In this document: piece by piece, positions 17,309 to 25,113 of the stretch | How positions within the stretch are numbered: position 1 is the stretch's first letter | How the letters are laid out: every line of letters begins with the position of its first letter | Assembly: GCF_003205835.1 (NCBI RefSeq) | Contig: NZ_CP029773.1 | Span: 2,884,501-2,948,500 of the forward strand | Direction of reading: 5' to 3' | Length of the DNA stretch: 64,000 bases | Origin: Stenotrophomonas maltophilia | Lineage (GTDB): Bacteria > Pseudomonadota > Gammaproteobacteria > Xanthomonadales > Xanthomonadaceae | The notes under the pieces: generated by a model | What the model saw: the letters and a program-made list of their open reading frames with translations, nothing else | Told to the model about the DNA's origin: nothing | The model's database searches: none | Position numbers and translations under genes: made by a program

Positions 17309-20300
17309 ATGGACATCCCAAGCTCCTCACTGCTCGCATCCCTCGCTTCGCTGTCCCACCGCGAACGCCTGATCCAGCTGAAGGGGCCTGAGGAAGGCCT
17401 GGTCGTCGAACGCTTCGAAGGCATCGAATCGGTGTGCGGCGACAACCGCCTGCAGATCGACTGCCTGTCCACCGACGCGTTCCTGGACCTGGAGCCGTGG
17501 CTGGAACAGCCGCTGACCCTGCAGCTACGCCAGGCCGACGGTTCGCTGCGCCAGTGGCACGGGCTGTGTACCGAGGCTGCGCAGCTGGGCAGCGATGGTG
17601 GCCTGGCCCGCTATCGCCTGATCCTCGAACCGTGGACCGCGCTGCTGCGCCTGCGCCGCAATGCGGTGATCTTCCAGGATCTGGATACCCGCGCCATCTG
17701 CGAACAGATCTTCGCCGACTACCCGCAGGCCCTGTTCCGCTTCGACGTGCAGGCCGAGCTGCCGGCACGCGCGATCACCACCCAGTACCGCGAGACCGAC
17801 TGGGCCTTCGTCACCCGGCTGCTGGCCGAAGCCGGCCTGGCCTGGCGCATCGAGCAGGCGCAGGACGACGATGCCGCACACACCCTGGTGGTGTTCGAGC
17901 CGGGCGCCGAGCTGCCCGACGCAGGCCGCGTGCGCTTCCATCGCGCCGACATGGCCGAGGCCAGCGACGGCATCACCGCCTTCGCCGAGCGCCAGCAGCT
18001 GGTGCCCAACGCCAGCACCGTGGCCAGCTGGCACAGCGAGCAGGTTGCTGCCGTGGCCGCGCACTCCAGCGCCGATGCCGGCACCCTGCCCGCCTTGGAA
18101 GTCTACGTGCAGCCGCGCGCCGGTCGATTCGCCCAGGCCGGCTGGGCCGACGCCGAAGCACAGGCACGGCTGGACGCGCTGCGCGTCGGCCAGGTGCTCT
18201 ACAGCGGCAGCGGCAGCGAGCGCCAGCTCAGCGCCGGCAGCACCTTCACCTTGGCCCAGCACCCGCAGCACGAAGGCCAGGCCTTCCAGTTGCTGGCCGT
18301 GCAGCATGTGGCCCTGAACAACCTGGACCAGGGCATCGCCGAGCTGCTGGGCAGCACCGCGCTGGAGCGTGGCGCCTACCGCAACAGTTTCCTGGCCACC
18401 GGCAGCGGCGTGCCGTTGCGCGCCCTGCCGCAGGACCGGCCGACCCTGCATGGCCCGCAGACTGCACGCGTGGTGGGCATTGCCAACACCGCCGTGACTC
18501 CCAACCGCGAGCACCAGGTACGCATCCAGTTCGGCTGGCAGCGCGGCAGCAGGCCCAATCCCGGCGGCCTGACCGACACCGGCAGCGCCCAGCCCGGACA
18601 CGCTCCCGGCGACCACACCAGTGGCAGCTGGGTGCCGGTAGCCGAGTGGGTGGCCGGCCCCAACTGGGGCACGGCCTTCCTGCCCCGCGTGGGCAGCGAA
18701 GTACTGGTGGAATTCCTGCACGGCGACATCGACCAGCCGCGCATCACCGGCCAGCTCTACAACGGCGAAGTCGCTCCGCCCTTCGGCGGCGGCATCGACG
18801 AGAACGCACGCCACCCCGGCGTACTCAGCGGCCTGCACACCCAGGCCCATGACGGTAGCGGCACCCAGCAATGGGTGATCGACGACACGCCCGGGCAGCT
18901 GCGCACGCGCCTGCACAGCTCGCTGGCCGACAGCCGGCTGGAGCTGGGCTACCTGATCGCGCACCAGGACACCGCCCGTGGCGCGCTGCGTGGCGAGGGC
19001 TTTGAACTGGCCACCCAGGGCTGGGGCAACGTGCATGCCGGCGAAGGCCTGCTGCTGTCGGCCAGCCTGCAGGAGCGCGCGGCATCCACGGTGATGGACA
19101 ACGCCAGCGTGGTGGCCCAGCTGAAGGGCGCCGAGCGCAGCCTGGAACAGATGCAGCAGACCCTGGCGCAGCAGCAGGTGCCGGGGTTGGCGGAGTTCGA
19201 GCGCACCAAGCAGCTGCGCGAGCAGATCGACCCGAAGGCGCAGGGCCGCTTCCAGGGCGATGTGAACGGACAGAGCGCGATGAAACCCGGCAGCGATGGC
19301 CGCAGCGCCGGCGACCAGCCGGTGGAACGGCTGGGCACGCCACTGCTGCTGGCCGAGGCACCGCACCATGTGGCCTGGACCACCCCGGCCAGCGCGGTGG
19401 CCTACGCCGGGCAGAACCTGCAGATGACGGTGCAGCAGGACCTGCACGTCAGCGCCGGCGAGACCATCGCCACGGTGTCCGGCGAGCATGTCTCGCTGTT
19501 CGCGCAGAGCGGTCCGCTGCGGGTGATCGCCGCGCAGGGCCCGGTCAGCCTGCAGGCCCACGACGGCGAGCTGGAACTGCTGAGCGATCAGGCGTTGACC
19601 ATCACCGCCACCGACGACCGCATCGACGTGCTGGCGCAGACCAAGGTGGTGCTGCAGGCCGGCAGCAGTGCGATCACGCTGGAGGGCGGCAACATCACCT
19701 TCAGCTGCCCCGGCGAGTTCAAGGTCAAGGCGGGCGAACATCCGTTCATGGGGGGAGGCAGCACCCCGGCCAGCCTGCCGCCGCTGCCCGCTTTCACGAT
19801 CAAGCCTGATCCGGGCCGTACCTTCGAAAGCACGTTCGCCTACGACCAGCTGCGCAGCATCGCCGAGCAGTCCACACCGGTCGAGTTCGTCATGATGATG
19901 GCGCCGACCTTCGGCTTCGATGTTCCGGCGCGGACCTACATGAAGCTGCAGGACGCGCTGAAGAATGGCAGCCTGCAGGCGCCCGAACACAAGGTGATGG
20001 CCGGCGCGCCCTACCCGGCCGACTACGACAACAGCAAGCGCATCATCCGCGTGAACAGCATGGCGGCAGACCGCGCGGCGACGACCATCGAGGCGTCACG
20101 CGAACTGCTGGCGGTGCTGCTGCATGAGTTCGGGCACCACGTCGACAACGTGCTGCGCAATGATCTGGCGGAGAAGGATGCGAACGGCAAGCCGACCCTC
20201 GCTGCGGACAGCGGCAAGGAAGAAGGCACTGCACTCGCCTATCGCCTGGCGTTCTTCGACCTGGAAGGCACGCACGAAACCGAGTATGCGCAGTACACCT

Positions 20301-21898
20301 CGCCCGAGTTCAACGGTGCGTTGAAGGTGAACTATGCGGAAGTACAGGCTGCACTGAAGCAACAGGGGCCCGTGGCCCAGGAAACCAACAAGAGCGAGGA
20401 TGGGCGCTACGAGGGGTTCAGTGCGGGTGATGGCCAGAACCATGACAAGCGACCCAACGAGTCGTTTGGACATCGGTCGATCGAGGCGGTGCTGGGCAAG
20501 GTCGGCTTCAGCATTGATGATCGAGCCGCTATCTATTTCGGAAACTGGCTGCGCGACTACTCGCAGCTGCTCGACCCAAAGATTGTCCGTCCACCGAATC
20601 TGCCGAAGGACCTTGGCAAGTACATCTCTAGATCGGCGCTGACGAAGGTTGTCGACGTTCTGGCAGGCAGTGAGTTCTATACCCTGCGCAGGGGAAACTA
20701 TCGCAACTACGGCGTCACTACTGAACGACTGGGTGTGTACCGTCCAAGCGAGCACATAGACAATCCAAAGAACATCAAGCCGTCGCCTGCCGATCCTAGA
20801 ACTATCGATCCGGATTTTGAGCCCTGGGTAACACCCGGCAGCGACCTGCTGAAGATCGACCCCAATCGGTCGATGAAGCGTTACATCGTGCGTTCCAGTG
20901 ACTTCATGGAATCCGAACTCCGCAAGGCCATGACACTCGGGAAGACACCCGATGGCATGCGTCATTTCGGCTCGGCACTGCATGTACTGGAAGATTACTT
21001 TGCGCACTCCAACTTCTGCGAGTTGAGCCTCCGAAAACTGGGCCACACCGCTGTTCTTCCGTGGACCGCGACGGCGAACTGCAAGCATTCCCTCCCGGTT
21101 GTTACTGGCATGTTCGGCTCGACTGACGTCATCGCGAGCCTTGCCGAACCCATCGCGCACAAAGTGTTCGGAATTGAAAGCTGGGAGTTCAAGGCAAGCA
21201 AGCCTGGAGACCGGTCTGATGGTGAGAAGATCATGTTGATCCTCCTCTCGGAACACAGTGACAAGCGCTACTACGAAGCGTTTGAAAAATTCCTCAAGCT
21301 TCGTGATCGCATAGCGAGCATTCCAGGGCATCAGTATCTTGAGCGCGCCGGCTGGATTGCCAGCGCGCCGATGCGCCTGGTCCTGAACTCCTACAACTTC
21401 GTTTATCAACAGCTGTTGCTATTGGTTGGCAACAGCGTTGACGACGCGCAGACCATGTTCGATTCCGATCCCAACAAGAATGGCTCGACAGATCCAAGCC
21501 ATTCCCAGTTGGCCAAGGATCACGACGTACATCCACTCCACACTCTCGCCGCGACTCTGGCTAGCAGTGCGGTTGAGCAGGTTGGCATTGCCATGAACAA
21601 GCATTGGCGAGGCATACCCGCATCCGACCCAGCCAAGGTTGCAGCGTCCTATCTCACTCACCCCCAAGACAGCACTTGGCAAGACGGCCTGGTTCGCGCG
21701 TGGGCGCAGAAGCATCCTGCCAATATCAGGCGAGCAGCATCTGCCACCGAGCTCCAACACCTCCATGAGGAACACGGAAAGCACGCACTTGAAGAAATCC
21801 GCCGTGTTGGCCGCTACGGCTCGAAGAGCTGGGACTACATAACCGAGTTCTACGAAGATCTGTTTGGCGAGAAAAACCAGGTCAAGAGCAAGAAATGA
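17309..21898 (+). CDS. vgrG: Evolved VgrG with zinc-peptidase motif and HET-C-like toxin domain
   Basis: The protein has 1529 residues, far longer than a structural VgrG (the other copy has 909). Residues 1 to about 815 form the VgrG core (gp27/gp5 with HGDIDQPRITGQLYNGE), a helical linker and DUF2345. From about residue 830 an extension follows. It has the gluzincin-like motif HEFGHH at 939-944, with a Glu-rich stretch (GKEEGTALAYR) about 35 residues further on. Beyond it are two HET-C family landmarks: NWLRDYSQLLD starting at residue 1079, and HVLEDYFAHSNFCEL starting at residue 1225. HET-C is the fungal heterokaryon-incompatibility domain, which also occurs in bacterial polymorphic toxins. 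From about 20400 on, codon use is less GC-biased than in the VgrG part, which suggests a grafted toxin tip. Its stop overlaps the next lipoprotein gene (ATGA), the likely immunity gene. Enzymatic action is inferred from motifs only. Confidence 0.88.
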   Translation: MDIPSSSLLASLASLSHRERLIQLKGPEEGLVVERFEGIESVCGDNRLQIDCLSTDAFLDLEPWLEQPLTLQLRQADGSLRQWHGLCTEAAQLGSDGGLARYRLILEPWTALLRLRRNAVIFQDLDTRAICEQIFADYPQALFRFDVQAELPARAITTQYRETDWAFVTRLLAEAGLAWRIEQAQDDDAAHTLVVFEPGAELPDAGRVRFHRADMAEASDGITAFAERQQLVPNASTVASWHSEQVAAVAAHSSADAGTLPALEVYVQPRAGRFAQAGWADAEAQARLDALRVGQVLYSGSGSERQLSAGSTFTLAQHPQHEGQAFQLLAVQHVALNNLDQGIAELLGSTALERGAYRNSFLATGSGVPLRALPQDRPTLHGPQTARVVGIANTAVTPNREHQVRIQFGWQRGSRPNPGGLTDTGSAQPGHAPGDHTSGSWVPVAEWVAGPNWGTAFLPRVGSEVLVEFLHGDIDQPRITGQLYNGEVAPPFGGGIDENARHPGVLSGLHTQAHDGSGTQQWVIDDTPGQLRTRLHSSLADSRLELGYLIAHQDTARGALRGEGFELATQGWGNVHAGEGLLLSASLQERAASTVMDNASVVAQLKGAERSLEQMQQTLAQQQVPGLAEFERTKQLREQIDPKAQGRFQGDVNGQSAMKPGSDGRSAGDQPVERLGTPLLLAEAPHHVAWTTPASAVAYAGQNLQMTVQQDLHVSAGETIATVSGEHVSLFAQSGPLRVIAAQGPVSLQAHDGELELLSDQALTITATDDRIDVLAQTKVVLQAGSSAITLEGGNITFSCPGEFKVKAGEHPFMGGGSTPASLPPLPAFTIKPDPGRTFESTFAYDQLRSIAEQSTPVEFVMMMAPTFGFDVPARTYMKLQDALKNGSLQAPEHKVMAGAPYPADYDNSKRIIRVNSMAADRAATTIEASRELLAVLLHEFGHHVDNVLRNDLAEKDANGKPTLAADSGKEEGTALAYRLAFFDLEGTHETEYAQYTSPEFNGALKVNYAEVQAALKQQGPVAQETNKSEDGRYEGFSAGDGQNHDKRPNESFGHRSIEAVLGKVGFSIDDRAAIYFGNWLRDYSQLLDPKIVRPPNLPKDLGKYISRSALTKVVDVLAGSEFYTLRRGNYRNYGVTTERLGVYRPSEHIDNPKNIKPSPADPRTIDPDFEPWVTPGSDLLKIDPNRSMKRYIVRSSDFMESELRKAMTLGKTPDGMRHFGSALHVLEDYFAHSNFCELSLRKLGHTAVLPWTATANCKHSLPVVTGMFGSTDVIASLAEPIAHKVFGIESWEFKASKPGDRSDGEKIMLILLSEHSDKRYYEAFEKFLKLRDRIASIPGHQYLERAGWIASAPMRLVLNSYNFVYQQLLLLVGNSVDDAQTMFDSDPNKNGSTDPSHSQLAKDHDVHPLHTLAATLASSAVEQVGIAMNKHWRGIPASDPAKVAASYLTHPQDSTWQDGLVRAWAQKHPANIRRAASATELQHLHEEHGKHALEEIRRVGRYGSKSWDYITEFYEDLFGEKNQVKSKK

Positions 21899-22518
21899 TC
21901 AGAAGAATCCTACTGCTTTCTTTTTTTGTTCTTGCACTGGGAGCCTGCGACTTCGGGCATCCTGCAGCCGCAGGCACTGACGCTCCGAGCGGGGCGAGCC
22001 CTTTGGCTTTCCAGGATGACTACGTCAAGTACAACGGACAGCGCCTGGATTTCACTCAGGACCTGTCCGACTGGATCAACGTGCTTGGCCCCAACCATCG
22101 CACCGCGTTTCCCGATGACCCTGGCATTGTGGTCTGGGACGATCTGGGCATCCGTGTCTACACCAACCATCCCAGGAATCAACGTGTGGTCACAGCATCA
22201 GTCACCCTTCGCGGAGAACCCGAGGATTCGCTGTCCTACATCCCACCAGGCGAAGGCGTTCGACCTCGCCAGGACTATGCCTACTCCGTTCTGGTCAACG
22301 GTGTCCGCGTAAACAAGGGCACTCGCGTAGGCGACATCGCACACCTGAGCGGAGGACAGCTACGCATTGATTGCAGTCGCGGCATAAGCATCTGTGGCGC
22401 AAGCAGGAACGATGAAAAGTTCATCCAGATGAAGATGTATTTCGGAGTGGATGACCGACGGTACGACAGCACCCCCTATGTCATCGAATTCGGCCCTGGA
22501 AGCAACCCGGCTTATTGA
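21895..22518 (+). CDS. Candidate immunity lipoprotein for the evolved VgrG (copy 1)
   Basis: The protein has 207 residues. The signal peptide (MIRRILLLSFFVLALGAC) has a lipobox LGAC at Cys 18, so the mature protein is a periplasm-facing lipoprotein. The mature part contains FQDDYVKYNGQRLDF, VVWDDLGIRVYTN and a C-terminal YFGVDDRRYDSTPYVIEFGP. I recognise no catalytic motif. The start ATG overlaps the toxin stop by four bases (ATGA), which is typical of effector-immunity pairs. A periplasmic location would protect against a toxin acting in the periplasm or on membranes. A paralogue of the same length follows at 22796. The GC content is lower than that of the neighbouring housekeeping genes. 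Confidence 0.75.
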   Translation: MIRRILLLSFFVLALGACDFGHPAAAGTDAPSGASPLAFQDDYVKYNGQRLDFTQDLSDWINVLGPNHRTAFPDDPGIVVWDDLGIRVYTNHPRNQRVVTASVTLRGEPEDSLSYIPPGEGVRPRQDYAYSVLVNGVRVNKGTRVGDIAHLSGGQLRIDCSRGISICGASRNDEKFIQMKMYFGVDDRRYDSTPYVIEFGPGSNPAY

Positions 22519-22618
22519 AATTCATCAAGTACGATCAAGACCATAGTGCGCAGTCGTCAGTGGCACGAGGATCCCTTCGACAGGCGGACCTGAGAAGAAT
22601 CAGCCGGCACTGCCTTGA

Positions 22619-22799
22619 GGATCCGGCTCATTCGTGACGAACGGGGGATAGCTGCCTGTAGGGAGCTGCATGAAGCGCATTGTAAGCACGCCCTGGAATC
22701 CATCAGGAGGGTCGCTACGGGTCCAAGAGCTGGCACCACGTCCCCGAGATCTACGGCGATCTGCTTGGGGAGAAGAACCAGGTGAAGCCAAAGAAATGA
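22619..22799 (+). pseudogene. Frameshifted remnant of the toxin C-terminus
   Basis: The DNA before the second lipoprotein gene is a decayed duplicate of the 3' end of the evolved vgrG. In one frame, near 22662-22700, it reads ELHEAHCKHALESIRR, matching the toxin's LHEEHGKHALEEIRR. After a short deletion the frame shifts, and it continues RYGSKSWHHVPEIYGDLLGE and KNQVKPKK-stop, matching RYGSKSWDYITEFYEDLFGE and KNQVKSKK. The stop codon overlaps the next ATG (ATGA) exactly as in the intact copy. The whole unit (toxin tail plus immunity gene) was therefore duplicated or left over from a swapped toxin tip. It has no start and an internal stop near 22645, depending on the frame. Confidence 0.8.
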
Positions 22800-23419
22800 T
22801 CAGAAGACATCTGCTCGCCTCACTCCTTGTTCTCGTTCTTGGCGCGTGCAGCGATGCACGGACGGTAGACCCTGCGCGTGGTGGAGCCAGTGCTGCGGTG
22901 GACCTGGCGTTCAACGAAGACTACGTCGAGTACAAAGGACATCGCCTGACGTTCAAGCAGGATCTTGCCGCCTGGGAAAAGGTACTTGGCTCCACGCACC
23001 GCAACGCGCTTTCGGATGCCTCGGACATCGTTGTCTGGGACGACCTGGGCATCCGTGTCTATACGAACTACCCAAAGGATCTGACGGTCCGCACCGTCAC
23101 CGTCACCCTGAAGGGCCTGCCTGAGGACGCGCTGGCCTACATTGCGCCCGGTGAAGGCGTTCGTCCGGGCAAGGACTACACGGGCACTGTCGCGGTCAGT
23201 GGCGTGAACGTGGACAGCAATACACGTGTCGGGGACATCGCGCAGCTGAGCAATGATCGGCTGCGCATCGACTGCAACCGTGGTATCAATCTCTGTACCG
23301 CAAGCCGCAGGGATGCCCGATTCATCCATGTCAGCACCTACTTCGGCGTCGATGATCGTCGTTATGACAGCACCCCGTATGAGATCGAGTTTGGCCCGGG
23401 ACGTGATGATGCGCGTTGA
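22796..23419 (+). CDS. Candidate immunity lipoprotein (copy 2, paralogue)
   Basis: The protein has 207 residues, exactly as long as copy 1 at 21895. The signal peptide (MIRRHLLASLLVLVLGAC) carries the lipobox LGAC. Long stretches are shared with copy 1: VVWDDLGIRVYTN, GEGVRPGKDY, RVGDIAQLS and YFGVDDRRYDSTPY. The ATG at 22796 overlaps the stop of the decayed toxin tail, so the true start is here; an open frame reaching 22670 reads through the remnant in the wrong frame. The toxin partner is broken, so this may be an orphan immunity gene against a related toxin from other strains. Confidence 0.75.
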   Translation: MIRRHLLASLLVLVLGACSDARTVDPARGGASAAVDLAFNEDYVEYKGHRLTFKQDLAAWEKVLGSTHRNALSDASDIVVWDDLGIRVYTNYPKDLTVRTVTVTLKGLPEDALAYIAPGEGVRPGKDYTGTVAVSGVNVDSNTRVGDIAQLSNDRLRIDCNRGINLCTASRRDARFIHVSTYFGVDDRRYDSTPYEIEFGPGRDDAR

Positions 23420-24086
23420 ACCCGCGGTTTCGCCGACAGGTTCCTCTCGTTTCACGCTGCTGTTCGTACTCATACTGACTGCGGCCGGCTGTCGTTCGCA
23501 TCACGTGCCATCGGCATTCATGACCACGCCATCGCTGCCCGAAGCGGAACTGACAGAGCTCTACCCTGGCACACTGCTGAAGCAACTGGCTTTCAAGGAC
23601 GTAGACGGCCCGGGCCTGCTGCTGCTTTCGCGCAGCGCACAGGCATTGCCGGCGCAGGGCGACGCAGAACCGCTGGATCAGATCACGCTGCGTGCAGAGC
23701 TGTTCCGGCGCACCGATGAGGCGAGTCCTTGGGTTTCGCGCTGGAGCGTCGAAGATCCGGTTCAATGCGAAGGCCTGGATCTGGAGGCAGGCTATTTCCT
23801 GGATCAGGTGACAGCCACCGACCTGGACAACGACGGCCGAGCCGAGTTGACGCTGGCCAGCCACAGCGTCTGTGGCGGTGGCATTGACCCGCAGCAGCTG
23901 CGCATCGGGCTTCGCCAGGGCGAGCAGTACTACGAAGTGCGTGGCGAATCGCTGGTACACGTGGAAGGCGATGAACCTTTCGGCGGCGAGCGTCAGAACG
24001 ATCCTGCGCTGGCATCAGCTGCGGCGCCGTTGCGTGCGCACATCGACAGCGTGTGGGAAGCGATCAAGCGCGGGAGTTCGCCGTGA
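23406..24086 (+). CDS. Lipoprotein with an FG-GAP/VCBS-like repeat, unknown function
   Basis: The protein has 226 residues. The start is ATG 23406 or 23409, which overlaps the end of the upstream immunity gene by 11-14 bases. A signal peptide ends in LTAAGC (lipobox). The mature protein contains ATDLDNDGRAELTLASHSV, an FG-GAP/VCBS-type calcium-loop repeat (DLDNDGRAE), and a related LAFKDVDGPGLLLLS nearer its N-terminus. The following gene has the same kind of repeat and overlaps this stop (GTGA). The close coupling to the toxin-immunity genes suggests a periplasmic accessory or a further immunity protein, but no direct evidence shows this. Confidence 0.65.
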   Translation: MMRVEPAVSPTGSSRFTLLFVLILTAAGCRSHHVPSAFMTTPSLPEAELTELYPGTLLKQLAFKDVDGPGLLLLSRSAQALPAQGDAEPLDQITLRAELFRRTDEASPWVSRWSVEDPVQCEGLDLEAGYFLDQVTATDLDNDGRAELTLASHSVCGGGIDPQQLRIGLRQGEQYYEVRGESLVHVEGDEPFGGERQNDPALASAAAPLRAHIDSVWEAIKRGSSP

Positions 24087-24628
24087 CCGTGCCATGGTGC
24101 CAGCGCCTGCATCCGCCCGTGCTCCTGCTGGTGCTTTCGGTTGCCGCAAACGCCGCCATCGCGCGCACGCCGCCGCCCAGTCCACTGCAACGCGCCTGCG
24201 CGGCCGACATCGAGGAACGTATCGAGCTGCGGTTCGCGGACGGCAGGCATGTAAGCGCCTGCGCACCTGGCGTCGGCGACGGCTGCGCGTACGGCAGCGG
24301 GCAGACCACGCTCGACGCTACGCCCGACCTCAACAACGATGGTCGCGCCGACGCGATCCTCACCCACTTCGGCAGCAGCTACGGTGACATCGACGTCACC
24401 CATAAACTGGTGCTGGCGCAGTGCCCGGACGGAACCTATGCGCGCCTGCTGGAGGGACGGTTCACCACGCTGGCCGCACCTCCGGCACCGCATCCGGCGT
24501 GGCCGGCGCTGGAGGCATCGCGTGACTGTCCGGGCGGCCGGGAAACGATTGCACTGCACTTCGAGCGGGCTGCCGCCCGCTACCGCGGTCCGGAACACTT
24601 CGATCCCGACAATGCCTGCACACGCTGA
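24083..24628 (+). CDS. Secreted protein with an FG-GAP-like repeat, unknown function
   Basis: The protein has 181 residues if started at GTG 24083, which overlaps the previous stop (GTGA). A hydrophobic signal segment (VLLLVLSVAANAAIA) is followed by probable cleavage at AIA-RTP. The mature part contains TPDLNNDGRADAILTHFGSS, again an FG-GAP/VCBS-type loop, and six cysteines that may pair in the periplasm. No family name can be given with confidence. It closes the co-directional run that begins at tssJ. About 80 bases separate it from the I78-type lipoprotein. Confidence 0.6.
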   Translation: MTVPWCQRLHPPVLLLVLSVAANAAIARTPPPSPLQRACAADIEERIELRFADGRHVSACAPGVGDGCAYGSGQTTLDATPDLNNDGRADAILTHFGSSYGDIDVTHKLVLAQCPDGTYARLLEGRFTTLAAPPAPHPAWPALEASRDCPGGRETIALHFERAAARYRGPEHFDPDNACTR

Positions 24629-24710
24629 ACGACACGGCTTGATCCAGCGCATGCCGTCGCCACGGGCGCGGTGCTATGGTGGCGTCATCATGCCCTCAGG
24701 AGTTGCACCC

Positions 24711-25016
24711 ATGAACCGATACCGTCCCACCCACCTTGCCCTGGCCGCCCTCGCCTCGCCCCTGTTGCTGGCCGCCTGTGTCAGCACGCCAGGCCCGGAG
24801 GTGAAGGGCACGGGCCGCTGTGATGCCAGCCAGCTGGGCTGGGCGATCGGCCAGCCAGCCAACGAACCCAACATCCGCCGACTGTCCAGCGAAAGCGGTG
24901 CCGGCCTGGTCAACCCGATCGGCCCCAGCACCATCACCACCAGGGACATCCGCCAGGACCGCCTGCGCGTGTACGTGGACAAGGACAACATCATCACCGC
25001 GACCCGCTGCGAATAA
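24711..25016 (+). CDS. I78-family peptidase-inhibitor-like lipoprotein
   Basis: The protein has 101 residues. The signal peptide ends at the lipobox LLAAC (Cys 23). The mature part carries GRCDASQLGWAIGQPANEP, then ITTRDIRQDRLRVYVDKDN and a C-terminal Cys. This is the layout of I78 inhibitors (CDA...IG..., then RLNVxxDxxxxIxxxxCG). Known members inhibit serine endopeptidases; activity here is not shown. The ATG at 24711 has AGGAG 8 bases upstream. A hairpin repeat follows at 25035. Confidence 0.75.
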   Translation: MNRYRPTHLALAALASPLLLAACVSTPGPEVKGTGRCDASQLGWAIGQPANEPNIRRLSSESGAGLVNPIGPSTITTRDIRQDRLRVYVDKDNIITATRCE

Positions 25017-25034
25017 GCGCGGCAGCGGGCTTTT

Positions 25035-25108
25035 GTAGAGTCGAGCCATGCTCGACTGGCTTTTCGCGCGGCCCATCCGAAGAGCAGTCGAGCATGGCTC
25101 GACTCTAC
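25035..25108. repeat. SMAG-type GTAG hairpin dimer
   Basis: GTAGAGTCGAGCCATGCTCGACT is followed about 25 bases later by its inverted partner, ending AGTCGAGCATGGCTCGACTCTAC. Each half is itself a hairpin. It lies between the convergent I78-type and secreted-protein genes and may act as a bidirectional transcript end. Confidence 0.85.
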
Positions 25109-25113
25109 AAGGC

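Noticed and set aside
17525..19990. 821-codon minus-strand frame inside the evolved vgrG
   Set aside because: Antisense shadow of the VgrG core; no start signal and no domain.
22670..22795. Upstream extension of the second immunity gene to ATG 22670
   Set aside because: The extra 42 residues read the toxin-tail remnant in the wrong frame and would bury the signal peptide; the ATG at 22796 with the ATGA overlap is better.
24339..24710. Long N-terminal extension of the I78-type gene (225 codons)
   Set aside because: It overlaps the FG-GAP-like gene in another frame and hides the lipoprotein signal peptide that begins at 24711.
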